The translations under genes were made by a program, and so were the position numbers. Below are positions 1 to 11,794 of a stretch of 64,000 bases of DNA, piece after piece. The notes under the pieces are model-generated. The model did no database searches, had not been told where the DNA came from, and saw only the letters and a program-made list of their open reading frames with translations. The stretch lies in assembly GCF_019320115.1 (NCBI RefSeq), contig NC_089585.1, positions 143,201,600 through 143,265,599 of the forward strand, read 5' to 3'. This DNA is from Miscanthus floridulus. Taxonomy: Eukaryota; Streptophyta; Magnoliopsida; Poales; Poaceae. The first letter of the stretch is position 1, and each line of letters starts with the position of its first letter.

Positions 1-2516
1 ATTCCCGTCCGTGCTCTGTTTTGGAGATGAAGAAAGGGACCCAGGGGTAAGAAACGAGTAGTTGCAGGGTTCTTTTTGCAAATTACGTGACCCTAAATAA
101 GGACAAGCGCAGGGTTGTTTCTGCTTAATCGCTAGGACAGTCGGGCAGGCCGCGTGTTGGGCCGGTTTTGCCGCTGACCGCGCGTTCGGCTGGTTGCCTG
201 CGCCTGGGCCGGCCTGGTTTCTTCTGGGCCGCGCGTCCGTGCTTGGTTTACTGGGCCGCTAGCGAGCCGCGCCTTGCTGGGCCGCCTGCGCTGGGCCACC
301 CGCTGTGCTACGCCTGGGCCACGCAGGCCGTGCCCACCTGGGCCACCTTGACCGCTGGGCCGAATAGCTGGTCGTCCAAACTTGGAAAAAATCAATATAA
401 AATTGTGTGGGTGTCCAAAAATGATGAAACCAGTTTTGTTAGTCTCCTAACATCATGCTCTACCTGTTAGTATATTTTGTTCACATAGTTTGGTAATATT
501 TTTGGGAGCTATATAATTATTTTAAAAATGCTTAATATTGTACAAGATGAACTTGTAGGAATTTCTCAGGTAAATTGGTAATAGCGTTAGCTCTGAAAAT
601 TCGACAGTAGATTTCTAGCAATAATTAGTTGCTAGATAGACAATGAGGTCCTAATCCGAATATAGTATATCAGATAGAAGGAATGAAGAAACAACGTTGG
701 TTTATATAACTAAAAGAATTGTTGAGAAATAACGTCTTATGCAACAACATTGATATGTAGCCTAAGTACGGTCGTCGTTAGAACTAGCTCGTTCACTTGA
801 GAGACGTAGAGCGAATTTATACGAGTCACGATTGCAGTCAGTTGATCATACCCTTGCATTTCATTACATTGCATATCATGATAGGGACATCGATGGATCA
901 TGGAGTCGTCGGGAGTTGCTAGAGGAATGGTGCTTTTGGAAATCATGTCGCCATGATGGAAAGCTAACTTCTGATTATATTTTACCCAGGCAAGCCCCGG
1001 TGCACAACCTCTACTTTTCTGCAGTTTAAATTATATATGTGCATTAAGTTTTAAGGAGTTGAATGAAACCCACCTGCATATATATCTTTATCCTATGAGT
1101 TTTACTAGTATGACAGGATCGTGTAGATTGCTATGCTACAGGACTCCGGCAGAAGTCGAGTGATTGCCTGTCACTCGCGAGATATAGGAAATATGTTACT
1201 ATATGATTATCACTTGGAATATACAAAATGGTGGAAAGGAAAATGGTGATCGAGCAGGGATATGGTTTGGGTATTGGTGGGTGTAAGAAGTTGTGTCGCC
1301 GCGGAGGCGGGTCATAGCTTGGTTACACCATTTTCCCTGTCTGGTCGATTAAGGACCGATCGTGCATATGACTCTAGGCAGGTCGCAGACTTATTATCTC
1401 GAGCACATACTTGTGTATGGGCGCTTGGAAGACTTGTTGCTCTCTTGTCGCGGATCTGGCTCTTTCCGGACCGACTGTCAGGGTTTGTTTTTGGTGGACG
1501 AGGTCCTTGCACCGCACTGAGTCCGAGACTCAGAGGCGGGGGCTTGGAGTCCCAGTTTGGATGGGGACCTGGACACCCAGGACAGGAGAGTGACAGGTTG
1601 GTCCTGCTTGTGCCTGGGGTACAAGCGGGGCGTGTGTTTTCGGGGTACCTAGCTGGGGGCATTGATTCGCGAATCGCCGGGTTATCCGGTATGGCTTGTC
1701 TACGGTTTAGCATCGTAGTAAGAACTGAAAGATGAAAGATGGAAGATGGACAAAGGAAATCTGATTGCTTACCACCTGCTTGAAAGTAGCACAGGTGCTT
1801 ACATAGAATGGTTAGTTAATGAACCAATGTGGCTTTTAATAAAAACCGAATATAAGGACTCACGTTTAGTAATGCTTCCTGCAAATGCAATGAACCCACA
1901 AGCCAAATAGCTTTGCATATCCTTGGAGTCTTTTCTTTTCTCCTATCGGGTAAGTCTTGCTGAGTACAATTGAGTACTCAGGGTTTTATTCCCCCTGTTG
2001 CAGGTGACAGGTGGATGCTAGAGCTGACCTTTGTGTGTGGATTCCTCCTGGTGGGCTCAGCGAGGATTTTCTTTATACTGCGATCGTAGTTGTTATTTAT
2101 AATTCTCACCAAATGCTTTTATAAATGGAAGTTTAATAATCTGTTGTCGTAGTTTATATATCAATACTTCATCATGTCATTAATAGAGGTTTATTTCCGC
2201 TATAACTCTGATCACATGTTTATATTCCGCTGTTCAATTAAATTGTTTACAACTCTAATAATATGATTTCATTCCGCTGTTATATTAATAGATATTATAT
2301 GCTGACGTTGTATTAAAAGTGATGTAAGAAATGGTTATGAATGATGTAAGCTTTATTCTCTCATTTGTGATCCTGATGGCAAAATTGTGGATTTTCGGGT
2401 TCTCCCTTGGGGTGTGTCCGACGGGACCGAGTAATTTAGTGTTCTCCCTTGAGTGCTTAGTGTCTAATGAAAGACAAGCACTCCTGTGAGGCATTAGATT
2501 AGGCGGTTCTGCCACA
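1..2516 (+). repeat. 5' LTR (3' part only) of the LARD-like element
   Basis: It aligns with 7202-9759 throughout and ends ...GCCACA immediately before the primer-binding site. Relative to the other LTR it lacks about 43 bp near position 372. By hand I count about 50 substitutions over roughly 2.47 kb, mostly transitions. No gene is supported inside it: the short ORFs at 832-1029 and 1262-1735 exist only because the LTR is duplicated, and both strands show comparable open frames. Confidence 0.92.
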
Positions 2517-2518
2517 GG

Positions 2519-2530
2519 TGGTATCAGAGC
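2519..2530 (+). promoter_or_regulatory. Primer-binding site (initiator tRNA-Met type)
   Basis: TGGTATCAGAGC lies two bases after the LTR end. This is the classical plant retrotransposon site complementary to the 3' end of initiator tRNA-Met, where minus-strand DNA synthesis starts. Confidence 0.92.
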
Positions 2531-3290
2531 ATAAATGAGGAAATAAAGCTTCGAAAACCTTTTCTAAACTAAAAATTGACAACCCATTGTTGAAAAAAGT
2601 TAGGACGTTTACACGCGATGTTATATAAGTAGCCCTATTACTATGGTTATGTATCCAGGATAGATGGCACTCTGCTGACTTAGATAGGCTTGATCAAGTT
2701 TTCTGCAGGTACACTGACTCGAGCATAGTTCGATAGTATCGACTAGTTACAGGGAGAGAACGATGTGCCAAAAATCTGAGAACGGTTGCCCTATATGTTG
2801 GCAACAGTGCAAGGACGTATAGGACGTGCATTCATGCATATTTTGTTTGTGCATTGTAGCGCTCGTATTGCTAGTAGATACACCATCCATAGGTGTCACG
2901 CGTGTCGTATTGTGCACGACTGTCTCGTCCTATTCTAGAGTTAGGTCTGAACTGTGGCTTCGTGTTTCGCGTTCGCCCATGGTTCGTGCCGGTCGTGACC
3001 CACGTCTCCCTGTACCCCTTTCTGCGCTCTTGTCGGACCCTTGCCCTGCAGTCATGCTAGTCAGTAATGGCATCGCACGTCGCTCGCCTCGAACTCGTGG
3101 AATTTGGTCGATCCGCCATAGTGATCTCATGCGGGAACCCTGGTGAACTACGCCAGGACCACCGAACGCTTCGCCTTTATAAGTAGAGCCTGGCTTAGCC
3201 ATTGGTACCACCACTCGACGCACTTTAGCTCGCTTAGCTTTTCCTTTGAGCCAGCTTTTTGCTTAGCCTTCCTTGCAACCACCGCCAAAG

Positions 3291-4130
3291 ATGGCAGGAG
3301 CCTAGGTTAGTACCTACTGCCTGAACATTGAGGGTTTTCCTAGAATCCTGCATGCCACCCTGCAAAAGCTCGGAGTCAATGATCGCCCCGAGTATGAGGG
3401 CCGTGAGTATGAGGAGCATGGCACTGAGCGGTGTGAGGTTACCGTCTACATCGGGAAGAGTGAGGAGTTCCCTGACCTCACTGAAGCCTGGAGTGTGACC
3501 GCAACTGGGTTTCACTTCGTCGACACCTACCAGGTCGTGGCCCGCAAAGCCTTGTGGTACCTCTGCCAGATCTATGAGGAGCCCATTGCTCATACCCCCA
3601 TGCGGTTCTTTCCTCCTTTGGACAAGAATCGGCGGGCATGGAGGGCCCGCATGGAGGCTTTGCAAGGACAGGATGTGCAAGAGGATAGTCCCACCGTGGT
3701 GCACTTGACCACGTACCTGCTCGCTCTGGATGAGCAGTACGACCGTCAAGCCTTGGAGCCGAGGGCGTGCCTTCGGCGCGCCGAGGAAGCCGAGATCTTC
3801 AACCGGATGCTCTAGGTGTAGCTCGTCGAAGCGCATGCCAGTGCTACAGCTGCTGAGAGCTGGGAAACTGCCATGTCGGAAGCTCTGAAGGAGGCTGAAG
3901 ATCGTCATGTTCATCAGCTGCGGGTGGCCTATCTTGTCACCAGGGCCGAGCGGAGGACGCTGGCTACTGAAAGGTAGGATGCCCCGATCTTGGAAGGGAT
4001 CCCTATCCACCCGCCAGAAAGAAGAAGAACTGGTGTTGCAGCACCGCCTGCACCTCCACCCTCGGAAGTGTCAGAAGAAGAACCCTTGATTCCTCTCGCT
4101 CAGTCATTGCCCCGCGAGGATGTAGACTAG
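3291..4130 (+). pseudogene. Broken ORF of the LARD-like element, non-gag, unknown function
   Basis: One 280-codon frame runs from ATG 3291 to TAG 4128-4130 but is interrupted by in-frame stops at 3303, 3813, 3819 and 3975. The longest open part (3306-3815) encodes a hydrophilic segment with a recognisable block around WYLCQIYEEPIAHTPMRFFPP, followed by an acidic/arginine-rich helical stretch. The end is proline-rich (APPAPPPSE). It has no CCHC knuckle, protease DTG, YxDD or integrase motif, so it is not gag-pol. I do not recognise a family with assigned function; it may be an element-specific protein. A minus-strand ORF at 3234-4010 is the shadow of this frame. Background: the smooth reading frame despite stops suggests it was coding in the ancestor. 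Confidence 0.6.
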
Positions 4131-5861
4131 TTGCCTTGGGACATTATGCCCATAGTAGTAGTGTTTTTCGTTGCTGTCCCCCTGTATTGTACTCTTGCCA
4201 TTGTTGTCGTCCGTAGTGGTTGAGCTCGTTCGACCATAGGTGAATGCTAGGCCGTGAACGTGAGCCTAAATGTCTGTACGCTGTACCGTATAAGATCGTT
4301 GGAACATGCATTTTAATTATTTCGCGGTGTTTATTGCGTTCATTTACTTCAAAGTCTCGTTAGACGTGCTCCAAGTTTTCAAGGGCGATGTTAAGTGAGT
4401 TACAAGAGAAGTTGCCATTCAGATGCCAAGCAGATCAGCCGTGATTGGATGTTATTGGACACTGTATCAACTAACTTTGGATGCCCTAGCAGAACACTTG
4501 AATTTCTTTAAAACAAATCTGTCGTTGGATTTGAACTCCTTGTCCCTTGTTGTGAAGGGAACTTTTGTTGTTTGAATTTTTCCCTTGCGATACCCCCTTA
4601 CTCTGTGGTCTATGACCCCACTGCCTTCATGGTGTGTAAGTTGGTGATAGTTGCCTGGTTAAAAGCTTATGGTGCCGCGACGAAACTGAGGGCTCCGTGT
4701 GGAACAGCTGCCACATGTGACGCTGCTCGGCACGCGCTGGTATCGAGGTTGTTAACCAAGTACCTTTACCAAGTTACACCGCCATACCGTTTTGTTTTAA
4801 AGTTTTCTCCTTGAAAATGTTCGGGTGTTCGAACGGGAAATCCATAATGGGGATGCAAAAGTGTCTTTCAAGGTAAAAAGGAGATGGTTTGGAGAAAGGA
4901 AGTATGACATGATCTGGGTTTACAAAAAAGATGGATGTGGTCGAGGAAGGTTAGTAGTGGATAGTCGGGAGTAGTTGCAAAAGTCAGAGTGGACGTTTTG
5001 TCCCAAGCCTGTGCTTAGTTGACCGTGCTACGCATGCCGGGTTATTTCGCTGCATGCCCTGCAAGCGCCGTCTGTGTCGGGATCGGTAGCATCCCATTTT
5101 CGCGTGGCCACGGCATCATGCAGTGCTCGCCATCTTTGTGCACTGTGCACTTCTCCTTTCCCAGCATCTGGTCAGCTCTCTACCCCATGCCGTTGTTCAC
5201 CGTACTGGACCCCCCCCCCATTTCCCTATCTTTTCCTTCTTCTTTTGGTGACATGACCGCCCGCACGCCTGCCTCGTCGAGTGGACCCCCTCTACTCTCC
5301 TTTATTTCCCCCTCCGCCGCTCACGTAGGGAGCGCAACATGTCTAATCTTATCTCCACTCTGGTGTGTTGCTCCCCACCTCCATTCTCCACTATAAATAC
5401 CCTTGGTCCTTACTCTTCTTCTTCATCCCCATTCCCCTCGCGTTCCGACGCATAGCTACGAGATCCGGCCATCATTTTGAAGCTAAGTTCGTCTATCTGA
5501 GGTGATGGTGTGATCTAAAAAGAAGAAGGGATCCAGTTCATTGAAGAAGTTCAAGTTCCCTTGGTTAGTTGGCCTTAGGATTCATGATGTTTTACTTCTC
5601 AGTCAACTGTTTCTGGATTTGTTGGTGCTACGCCATGTTTTGGATACTCATTATCTTGTTGTTTCTCCATTGTCCTCGTCTATCTCGACTTCTGGAGTAG
5701 GACTCGGTTGTACCAAGTTGCTCTTAACCATGTATCCCTAGATCCCCATGTGGTTAGTATTTGAGGTCGTGTAATCTTTCGTGTAGTCCCTGATCTACTG
5801 AATGCAATCGTGTTTCTCCTCTCCTGGTTCTTGCTTTGAATCTCGGGACGAGATTCTTTTT
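4131..5861 (+). other. Non-coding internal region of the LARD-like element
   Basis: No convincing gene is present. It includes a core-promoter-like segment, with TATAAATA at about 5392-5399 followed by a pyrimidine-rich stretch (5410-5450). At 5840-5860 it has a palindromic 'tctcgggacgaga' stretch, a signature often found just upstream of the purine tract in grass gypsy elements. Confidence 0.5.
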
Positions 5862-5870
5862 AAGGGGGGT
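5861..5870 (+). promoter_or_regulatory. Polypurine tract of the LARD-like element
   Basis: The tract AAGGGGGG (5862-5869) lies a few bases before the first base of the 3' LTR, as expected for the plus-strand priming site. Confidence 0.8.
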
Positions 5871-5874
5871 TGGT

Positions 5875-8800
5875 TGTAACACCTCTGGTGTTACGAGTTT
5901 ACTTAGCACCATGATATAGGCTTAAGAGAAATTATCAACACGAGTTCCATGGATTTTAAATTTTAAACTCACATGCAATGATAAAACAAACCTTACGTGA
6001 GTCGCTTTTGCGGTTAAGAAAAACTAAACGAGCATTGTAGGTGAGTTCATGTTAGGTGAAAACATGCTAATGAGATCCTAATAGGAAACATATAATAAGT
6101 TGTCTTACTTGTTTGGCTTTGGTCGACGTTTTAAAAATCGTGTCGGTCACTGTTCCGGCCGCTTGGCCCCTGGGGCCCGGTATCAATGGCGATGGGATGC
6201 CCCTGCCCTACTTGTCCCGCTAGAGCCATCAGAGGGCACTGCTCGCGTTGACCCCTCCATTTCCATGTGCATCGCGCCAAGCCCTGCCTGCCTCCGTTGT
6301 CGGATACATGGCCACCTTTCTTTCCCGGCAGCCCACGCCCTGCCTCGTGCGCTTGTCTGTCTCGGTCTCAACTCTTCTCTTTCGAGCCGAGCGCCCCAGC
6401 TAGAACTTCAGTCCCGCCATTCTGATTTTGGCCGAGCGCTGCTTTTCCCCACCCCCTCTCCTCTTTCTCTCCACGGTGAAATCCGTGCGCCGGCCGCGAG
6501 CACTGCTCCTCCTCCCCGTGCGCCGATTCGCTCTTCGCTGCCTGGGCACACGCACGTGCCCACAGCACCGGCTTTGGCTGAGTCCGCCGTCGTCGGTTTC
6601 TCCCGCGCTCCTCTTCCTTTTTGCCCGCTCGCGGTCACCGCAGCACCACGGCACCTTTTCCTTGCGCGCCTGGGCCCGTGAGGCATCGGCGCCTCTCCTT
6701 CTTCCTCCCTGCAGCATCCACGCCCGAGCTCTCCGCACAGGTGCCGGCTTTCCCTGTGCTGGAACTGCCGCTCTGCTCCTCGGCTGTCGTGCCCACGAGG
6801 CCATCCCCACCCGCCTTCGACCGCTCACCCCCCCCGGGCGCCCCTCGGTCCCGCAGCTGCCGTGCCGCATCTGGCCACCCACGTCACCTGGCCGCCTCGC
6901 CAATCCTCTCGCTGCTGCTGCCTTGTGCAGGCGCCCTGCCATGGCCGGACATCTTCCCCGGCTAGGTCTCCTACTGTTGACCATGTTGCCCCGCACCACC
7001 GCCACGGCTCTCCTCTTCCTCCTCCGCCGTGCCCGCCTTGGATGCGCCCGTCGCCGCTGTGCCGTGCCCGCTCGGCACCTTGGTGTCCGCGCAGCTCCAC
7101 CTCACCACGCTGCCCCACTGTGGCCGGAGCCGCTGGCATTTCCCCGTGCCGCCTCGCATCTCCTCCACCGCCGGCGAGCCGCCGATTGGGCCGGCGGATC
7201 GATTCCCGTCCGTGCTCTGTTTTGGAGATGAAGAAAGGGACCCAGGGGTAAGAAACGAGTAGTTGCAGGGTTCTTTTTGCAAATTACGTGACCCTAAATA
7301 AGGAGAAGCGCAGGGTTGTTTCTGCTTAATCGCTAGGACTGTCGGGCAGGCCGCACGTTGGGCCAGTTTTGCCGCTGACCGCGCGTTCGGCCGGTTGCCT
7401 ACGCCTGGGACGGCCTGGTTTCTTCTGGGCCGCGCGTCCATGCTTGGTTTACTGGGCCGCTAGCGAGCCACGCCTTGCTGGGCCGCCTGCGCTGGGCCAC
7501 CCGCTGTGCTACGCCTGGGCCACGCAGGCCGTGCCCACCTGGGCCACCTTGACCGCTGGGCCGAATAGCTGGCCGCTGGCTATTTAGTTTTATGAAACAC
7601 GTGTTAATTAATTTCGGTAACAAACTTGGAAAAATCAATATAAAATTGTGTGGGTGTCCAAAAATGATGAAACCAGTTTTGTTAGTCTCCTAACATCATG
7701 CTCTACCTGTTAGTATATTTTGTTCACATAGTTTGGTAATATTTTTGGGAGCTATATAATTATTTTAAAAATGCTTAATATTGTACAAGATGAACTTGTA
7801 GGAATTTCTCAGGTAAATTGGTAATAGCGTTAGCTCTGAAAATTTGACAGTAGATTTCTAGCAATAATTAGTTGCTAGATAGACAATGAGGTCCTAATCC
7901 GAATATAGTATATCAGATAGAAGGAATGAAGAAACAACGTTGGTTTATATAACTAAAAGAATTGTTGAGAAATAACGTCTTATGCGACAACATTGATATG
8001 TAGCCTAAGTACGGTCATCGTTAGAACTAGCTCGTTCACTTGAGAGACGTAGAGCGAATTTATACGAGTCACGATTGCAGTCAGTTGATCATACCCTTGC
8101 ATTTCATTACATTGCATATCATGATAGGGACATCGATGGATCATGGAGTCGTCGGGAGTTGCTGGAGGAATGGTGCTTTTGGAAATCATGTCGCCATGAT
8201 GGAAAGCTAACTTCTGATTATATTTTACCCAGGCAAGCCCCGGTGCACAACCTCTACTTTTTTGCAGTTTAAATTATATATGTGCATTAAGTTTTAAGGA
8301 GTTGAATGAAACCCACCTGCATATATATCTTTATCCTATGAGTTTTACTAGTATGACAGGATCGTGTAGATTGCTATGCTACAGGACTTCGGCAGAAGTC
8401 GAGTGATTGCCTGTCACTCATGAGATATAGGAAATATGTTACTATATGATTATCACTTGGAATATACAAAATGGTGGAAAGGAAAATAGTGATCGGGCAG
8501 GGATATGGTTTGGGTATTGGTGGGTGTAAGAAGTTGTGTCGCCGCAGAGGCGGGTCATAGCTTGGTTACACCGTTTTCCCTGTCTGGTCGATTAAGGACC
8601 GATCGTGCATATGACTCTAGGCAGGTCGTAGACTTATTATCTCGAGCACATACTTGTGTATGGGCGCTTGGAAGACTTGTTGCTCTCTTGTCGCGGATCT
8701 GGCTCTTTTCGGACCGACTGTCAGGGTTTGTTTTTGGTGGAGGAGGTCCTTGCACCGCACTGAGTCTGGGACTCAGAGGCGGGGGCTTGGAGTCCCAGTT

Positions 8801-9759
8801 TGGACGGGGACCTGGACACCCGGGACAGGAGAGTGACGGGTTGGTCCTGCTTGTGCCTAGGGTACAAGCGGGGCGTGTGTTTTCGGGGTACCCAGCTGGG
8901 GGCATTGATTCGCGAATCGCCGGGTTATCCGGTATGGCTTGTCTACGGTTTAGCATCGTAGTAAGAACTGAAAGATGAAAGATGGAAGATGGACAAAGGA
9001 AATCTGATTGCTTACCACCTGCTTGAAAGTAGCACAGGTGCTTACATAGAATGATTAGTTAATGAACCAATGCGGCTTTTAATAAAAACCGAATATAAGG
9101 ACTCACGTTTAGTAATGCTTCCTGCAAATGCAATGAACCCACAAGCCAAATAGCTTTGCATATCCTTGGAGTCTTTTCTTTTCTCCTATTGGGTAAGTCT
9201 TGCTGAGTAGAATTGAGTACTCAGGGTTTTATTCCCCCTGTTGCAGGTGACAGGTGGATGCTAGAGCTGACATTTGTGTGTGGATTCCTCCTGGTGGGCT
9301 CAGCAAGGATTTCCTTTACGCTGCGATCGTAGTTGTTATTTATAATTCTCACCAAATGTTTTTATAAATGGAAGTTTAATAATCTGTTGTCGTAGTTTAT
9401 ATATCAATACTTCATCATGTCATTAATAGAGGTTTATTTCCGCTGTAACTCTGATCACATGTTTATATTCCGCTGTTCAATTAAATTGTTTACAACTCTA
9501 ATAATATGATTTCATTCCGCTGTTATATTAATAGATATTATACGCTGACGTTGTATTAAAAGTGATGTAAGAAATGGTTACGAATAATGTAAGCTTTATT
9601 CTCTCATTTGTGATCCTGATGGCAAAAATGTGGATTTTCGGGTTCTCCCTTGGGGTGTGTCCGACGGGACCGAGTAATTTAGTGTTCGCCCTTGAGTGCT
9701 TAGTGTCTAATGGAAGACAAGCACTCCTGTGAGGCATTAGATTAGGCGGTTCTGCCACA
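5875..9759 (+). repeat. 3' LTR, complete, about 3.9 kb
   Basis: It starts TGTAACACC (the start could instead be the TG at 5871) and ends GCCACA, giving TGT...ACA termini. Its last 2558 bases match the 5' LTR. The first 1.3 kb has no partner in the window. Bases about 6150-7200 are very GC-rich, with long open frames on both strands and proline/arginine/alanine-rich translations. That is a composition effect and I see no conserved domain. The 3' flank starts GCGGC at 9760. Confidence 0.9.
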
Positions 9760-10180
9760 GCGGCGCAACACGATGCATGGGGCCCGGTAGCCCAAGGCGC
9801 GCGGGGCGGGGCGCGGCTCGCCGGCGAGCAGGACAGGGCGTGGCTGGCCAACGTGTGGGCTGCGGTGGCCTCGTGGGTCGGGGCACGGGACGGGGCTCTT
9901 GGGCCAGCGCGCGGGATGGGGTAGGGCGAGGCATGGCTTGATGTGGTGCCAGTGTGCAGGGCGGGCTTGGGCATGCGGCCGGCCAGGGCACGAGACGGGG
10001 CGGTGCGAGGCGCGGCTGGCCATGGTGCTGTTGCTCGGGGCGGGCTCGCCTATCGGTGCGGAGCAACGCGGTGCACGGGGATGGGCGGGCTAGCCGCGGC
10101 GTCGGAGACAGAGGCATGAGAGAGAACGGGAGAGGAAGAGGGGAGAGGAAGGAGGAGAGAAAGAAAACACACCCACCTGT
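9760..10180. other. GC-rich flank of the LARD-like element, no gene supported
   Basis: The sequence switches abruptly to GC-rich DNA (about 9760-10090), followed by a purine-rich gagaggaag stretch. Overlapping ORFs on both strands have low-complexity, composition-driven translations. It is probably part of an older repeat into which the LARD element inserted. Confidence 0.4.
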
Positions 10181-10186
10181 AAGGCC

Positions 10187-10375
10187 GAAACGGCGCCAAG
10201 ATATCTGGCGCCGGGCTCGGCGCTAAGATCTACAGCGCCAAGATCTATGGCGTCAAGGTGCCTGCTAGGTCACCGCCATGTTTTCATTGACGCCTACATG
10301 GCCCCAAAACCTAGGCGCCATATGCACTGGCGCCAAGACGTGTAAGCTAGGTGTCAATTACTCCGGCGCCGAGCT
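10187..10375. repeat. Degenerate cluster of GGCGCC(AAGA) motifs
   Basis: About eight copies of (T/C/A)GGCGCCAAG-like words occur at roughly 10191, 10206, 10217, 10233, 10249, 10314, 10331 and 10364. Several are followed by an AGATCTA-type word. The spacing is irregular. It resembles a decayed subterminal repeat array of a transposon, but I cannot assign the family. Confidence 0.5.
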
Positions 10376-11406
10376 AAGGGTCCAGATTTTAAAATCATAC
10401 CTTTAGGGGTACATTTGTGAAAAACTTTCAAAAAAAGGAAAAAAAACAAAAAAATTGGTCCATCATGATGCATGCACATCGTCATTTAGAATTTCGAGTC
10501 GTCAAAACTGTGAGCAGGCGGCCTGATAGTTCCTGTTCCTCCTATCGTACCTCCACCAAGAAGCAGCGCCATCTGTGGAGGAACTAGGAGTTTTGATTAA
10601 CGGAGCCATACAATAAGATGACACTTTATAAATATGATAAATATATACATAAGTATATGTCTCAATAGATTTTCAATGTTTTTACGTACGTACTCCCTCC
10701 ATCCCTAAATGTCTGTCTTTTTCGCTTCTCGAAATAATAACTTTTTACGCTACGGTAAATCTATCATTTACTTGAGAGTTTTTCTTCCTTCGCTCACTCA
10801 ATTTTTGGGCCGTCAGATGATGCGCTGCGACGGAGGCGATGAGAGGTGAGTGTGCACGCGGTCGTCGCAGGGCCCACACACCACACCGCACTCCCCTCTC
10901 CTCCCCTTTGACACAGAGAGACGGACACCTAGCTGGCCCATGCTGCTTTTTTGCTCAGGGGTAGGTGCAGAGACTACACTAGCTGGCGGGTAGTGTCAAA
11001 TCACCTAGCCCCTACTCATGTATGTATATATAAGAGCAGATTATATTTCATTGAACCATATTTTACATCTTCGGTTTAGGTGTAAGTTCTATATTCAACT
11101 AGTGTAAATTGATTATTCTTAAATGAGAATGATCAGAATTACTTGAATATTTATCTGGCCGTTTTTTTGGCTTTTTTATTTTTTTGTATATTTTATTTGG
11201 TTTTTCTTTGAAATTTTTTAATTTGGCTTCCATAGAAATAATCTGGCTAATTTTTTTGTTTTATTTTGTTTTGCTTTGAAATCTTCTAATTTGGCTTCCA
11301 GTAATAATCTGGGTAATTTTTAATTTATATGTTCTATCTTTGAATTAATTATGATCATTAGATTTTAACCCGTGGTTATAAAATTTGAGTGTTTCATGGC
11401 CTTAAA
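10376..11406. other. Intergenic, AT-rich, with one Stowaway-like terminus
   Basis: CTCCCTCCATCCCTAAATG at 10693, preceded by TA, looks like one end of a Tc1/Mariner-type Stowaway MITE, but I found no matching inverted end nearby. From 11160 to 11345 there is a T-rich stretch with a repeated 'tttggcttcca(t)agtaataatctgg' motif (11223-11253 and 11290-11314). No gene is seen. Confidence 0.45.
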
Positions 11407-11543
11407 GGCCCCGTTCGCTTGTCTTAAAAATGGCTTGTTCAGCTTTTTTTTCAGCCAGAATAGTGTTTTTCTCTCACAACAATTTAACCGGAGCATTGTT
11501 TTTCAGTCAGTTTTAGCCAAGTTTCAGACCAGCGAACGGGGCC
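11407..11543. mobile_element. hAT-type MITE
   Basis: It is 137 bp, bounded by GGCCCCGTTCGCT and its inverse AGCGAACGGGGCC. The subterminal parts are similar (cttgtctta / agccaagtttcagacc). These are the terminal inverted repeats of a very common grass hAT MITE family. No clean 8-bp target duplication is visible. Confidence 0.8.
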
Positions 11544-11794
11544 AAAATACTCAATTCTATCAATCGGTCAATTTCGAGTGTTTTATTGGCATGTGACGCT
11601 AGGGTGTCACGAGTTCCTAAAATACTCGAGTAGAAGGTAGACATACCATGCAATTAAAAAAATTTAGGGTATTATTTTTTTCAAATGGGAGGGGGGACAT
11701 GAGCCCCTTCTACGCCTTTGGTTCTGCCAATGGCACCATTATTGTTCTCAAACGCGTGTAACAATGTGAACAACTAGGACATCCTCCGTTTGAA

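Larger units (their letters stand above)
1..9759 (+). mobile_element. Large non-autonomous LTR retrotransposon (LARD-like), left end cut by the window
   Basis: Bases 1-2516 recur at 7202-9759 as a direct repeat. A primer-binding site follows the first copy and a purine tract precedes the second, so they are the 5' and 3' LTRs of one plus-strand element. The full 3' LTR is about 3885 bp, while the internal region (2517-5874) is only about 3358 bp. The internal part contains no recognisable gag, protease, reverse transcriptase or integrase, only one broken ORF. Long LTRs plus a short non-pol interior are the definition of LARD-type elements, which need enzymes from an autonomous relative. The sequence just before the purine tract resembles that of grass Ty3/gypsy elements, so a gypsy parent is likely (inference). 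The 5' boundary and the target-site duplication are outside the window. Confidence 0.88.

Noticed and set aside
3234..4010. 258-codon minus-strand ORF
   Set aside because: It is the shadow of the plus-strand element ORF at 3291-4130, whose translation is far more protein-like.
6428..7231. 267-codon plus-strand ORF in the 3' LTR (and overlapping minus-strand ORFs)
   Set aside because: The GC-rich DNA is open in several frames at once, the translation is Pro/Arg/Ala-rich with no domain, and it lies in an LTR.
10691..10850. Complete Stowaway MITE
   Set aside because: Only one terminus (CTCCCTCCATCCC) is present; no inverted partner with a TA flank was found.
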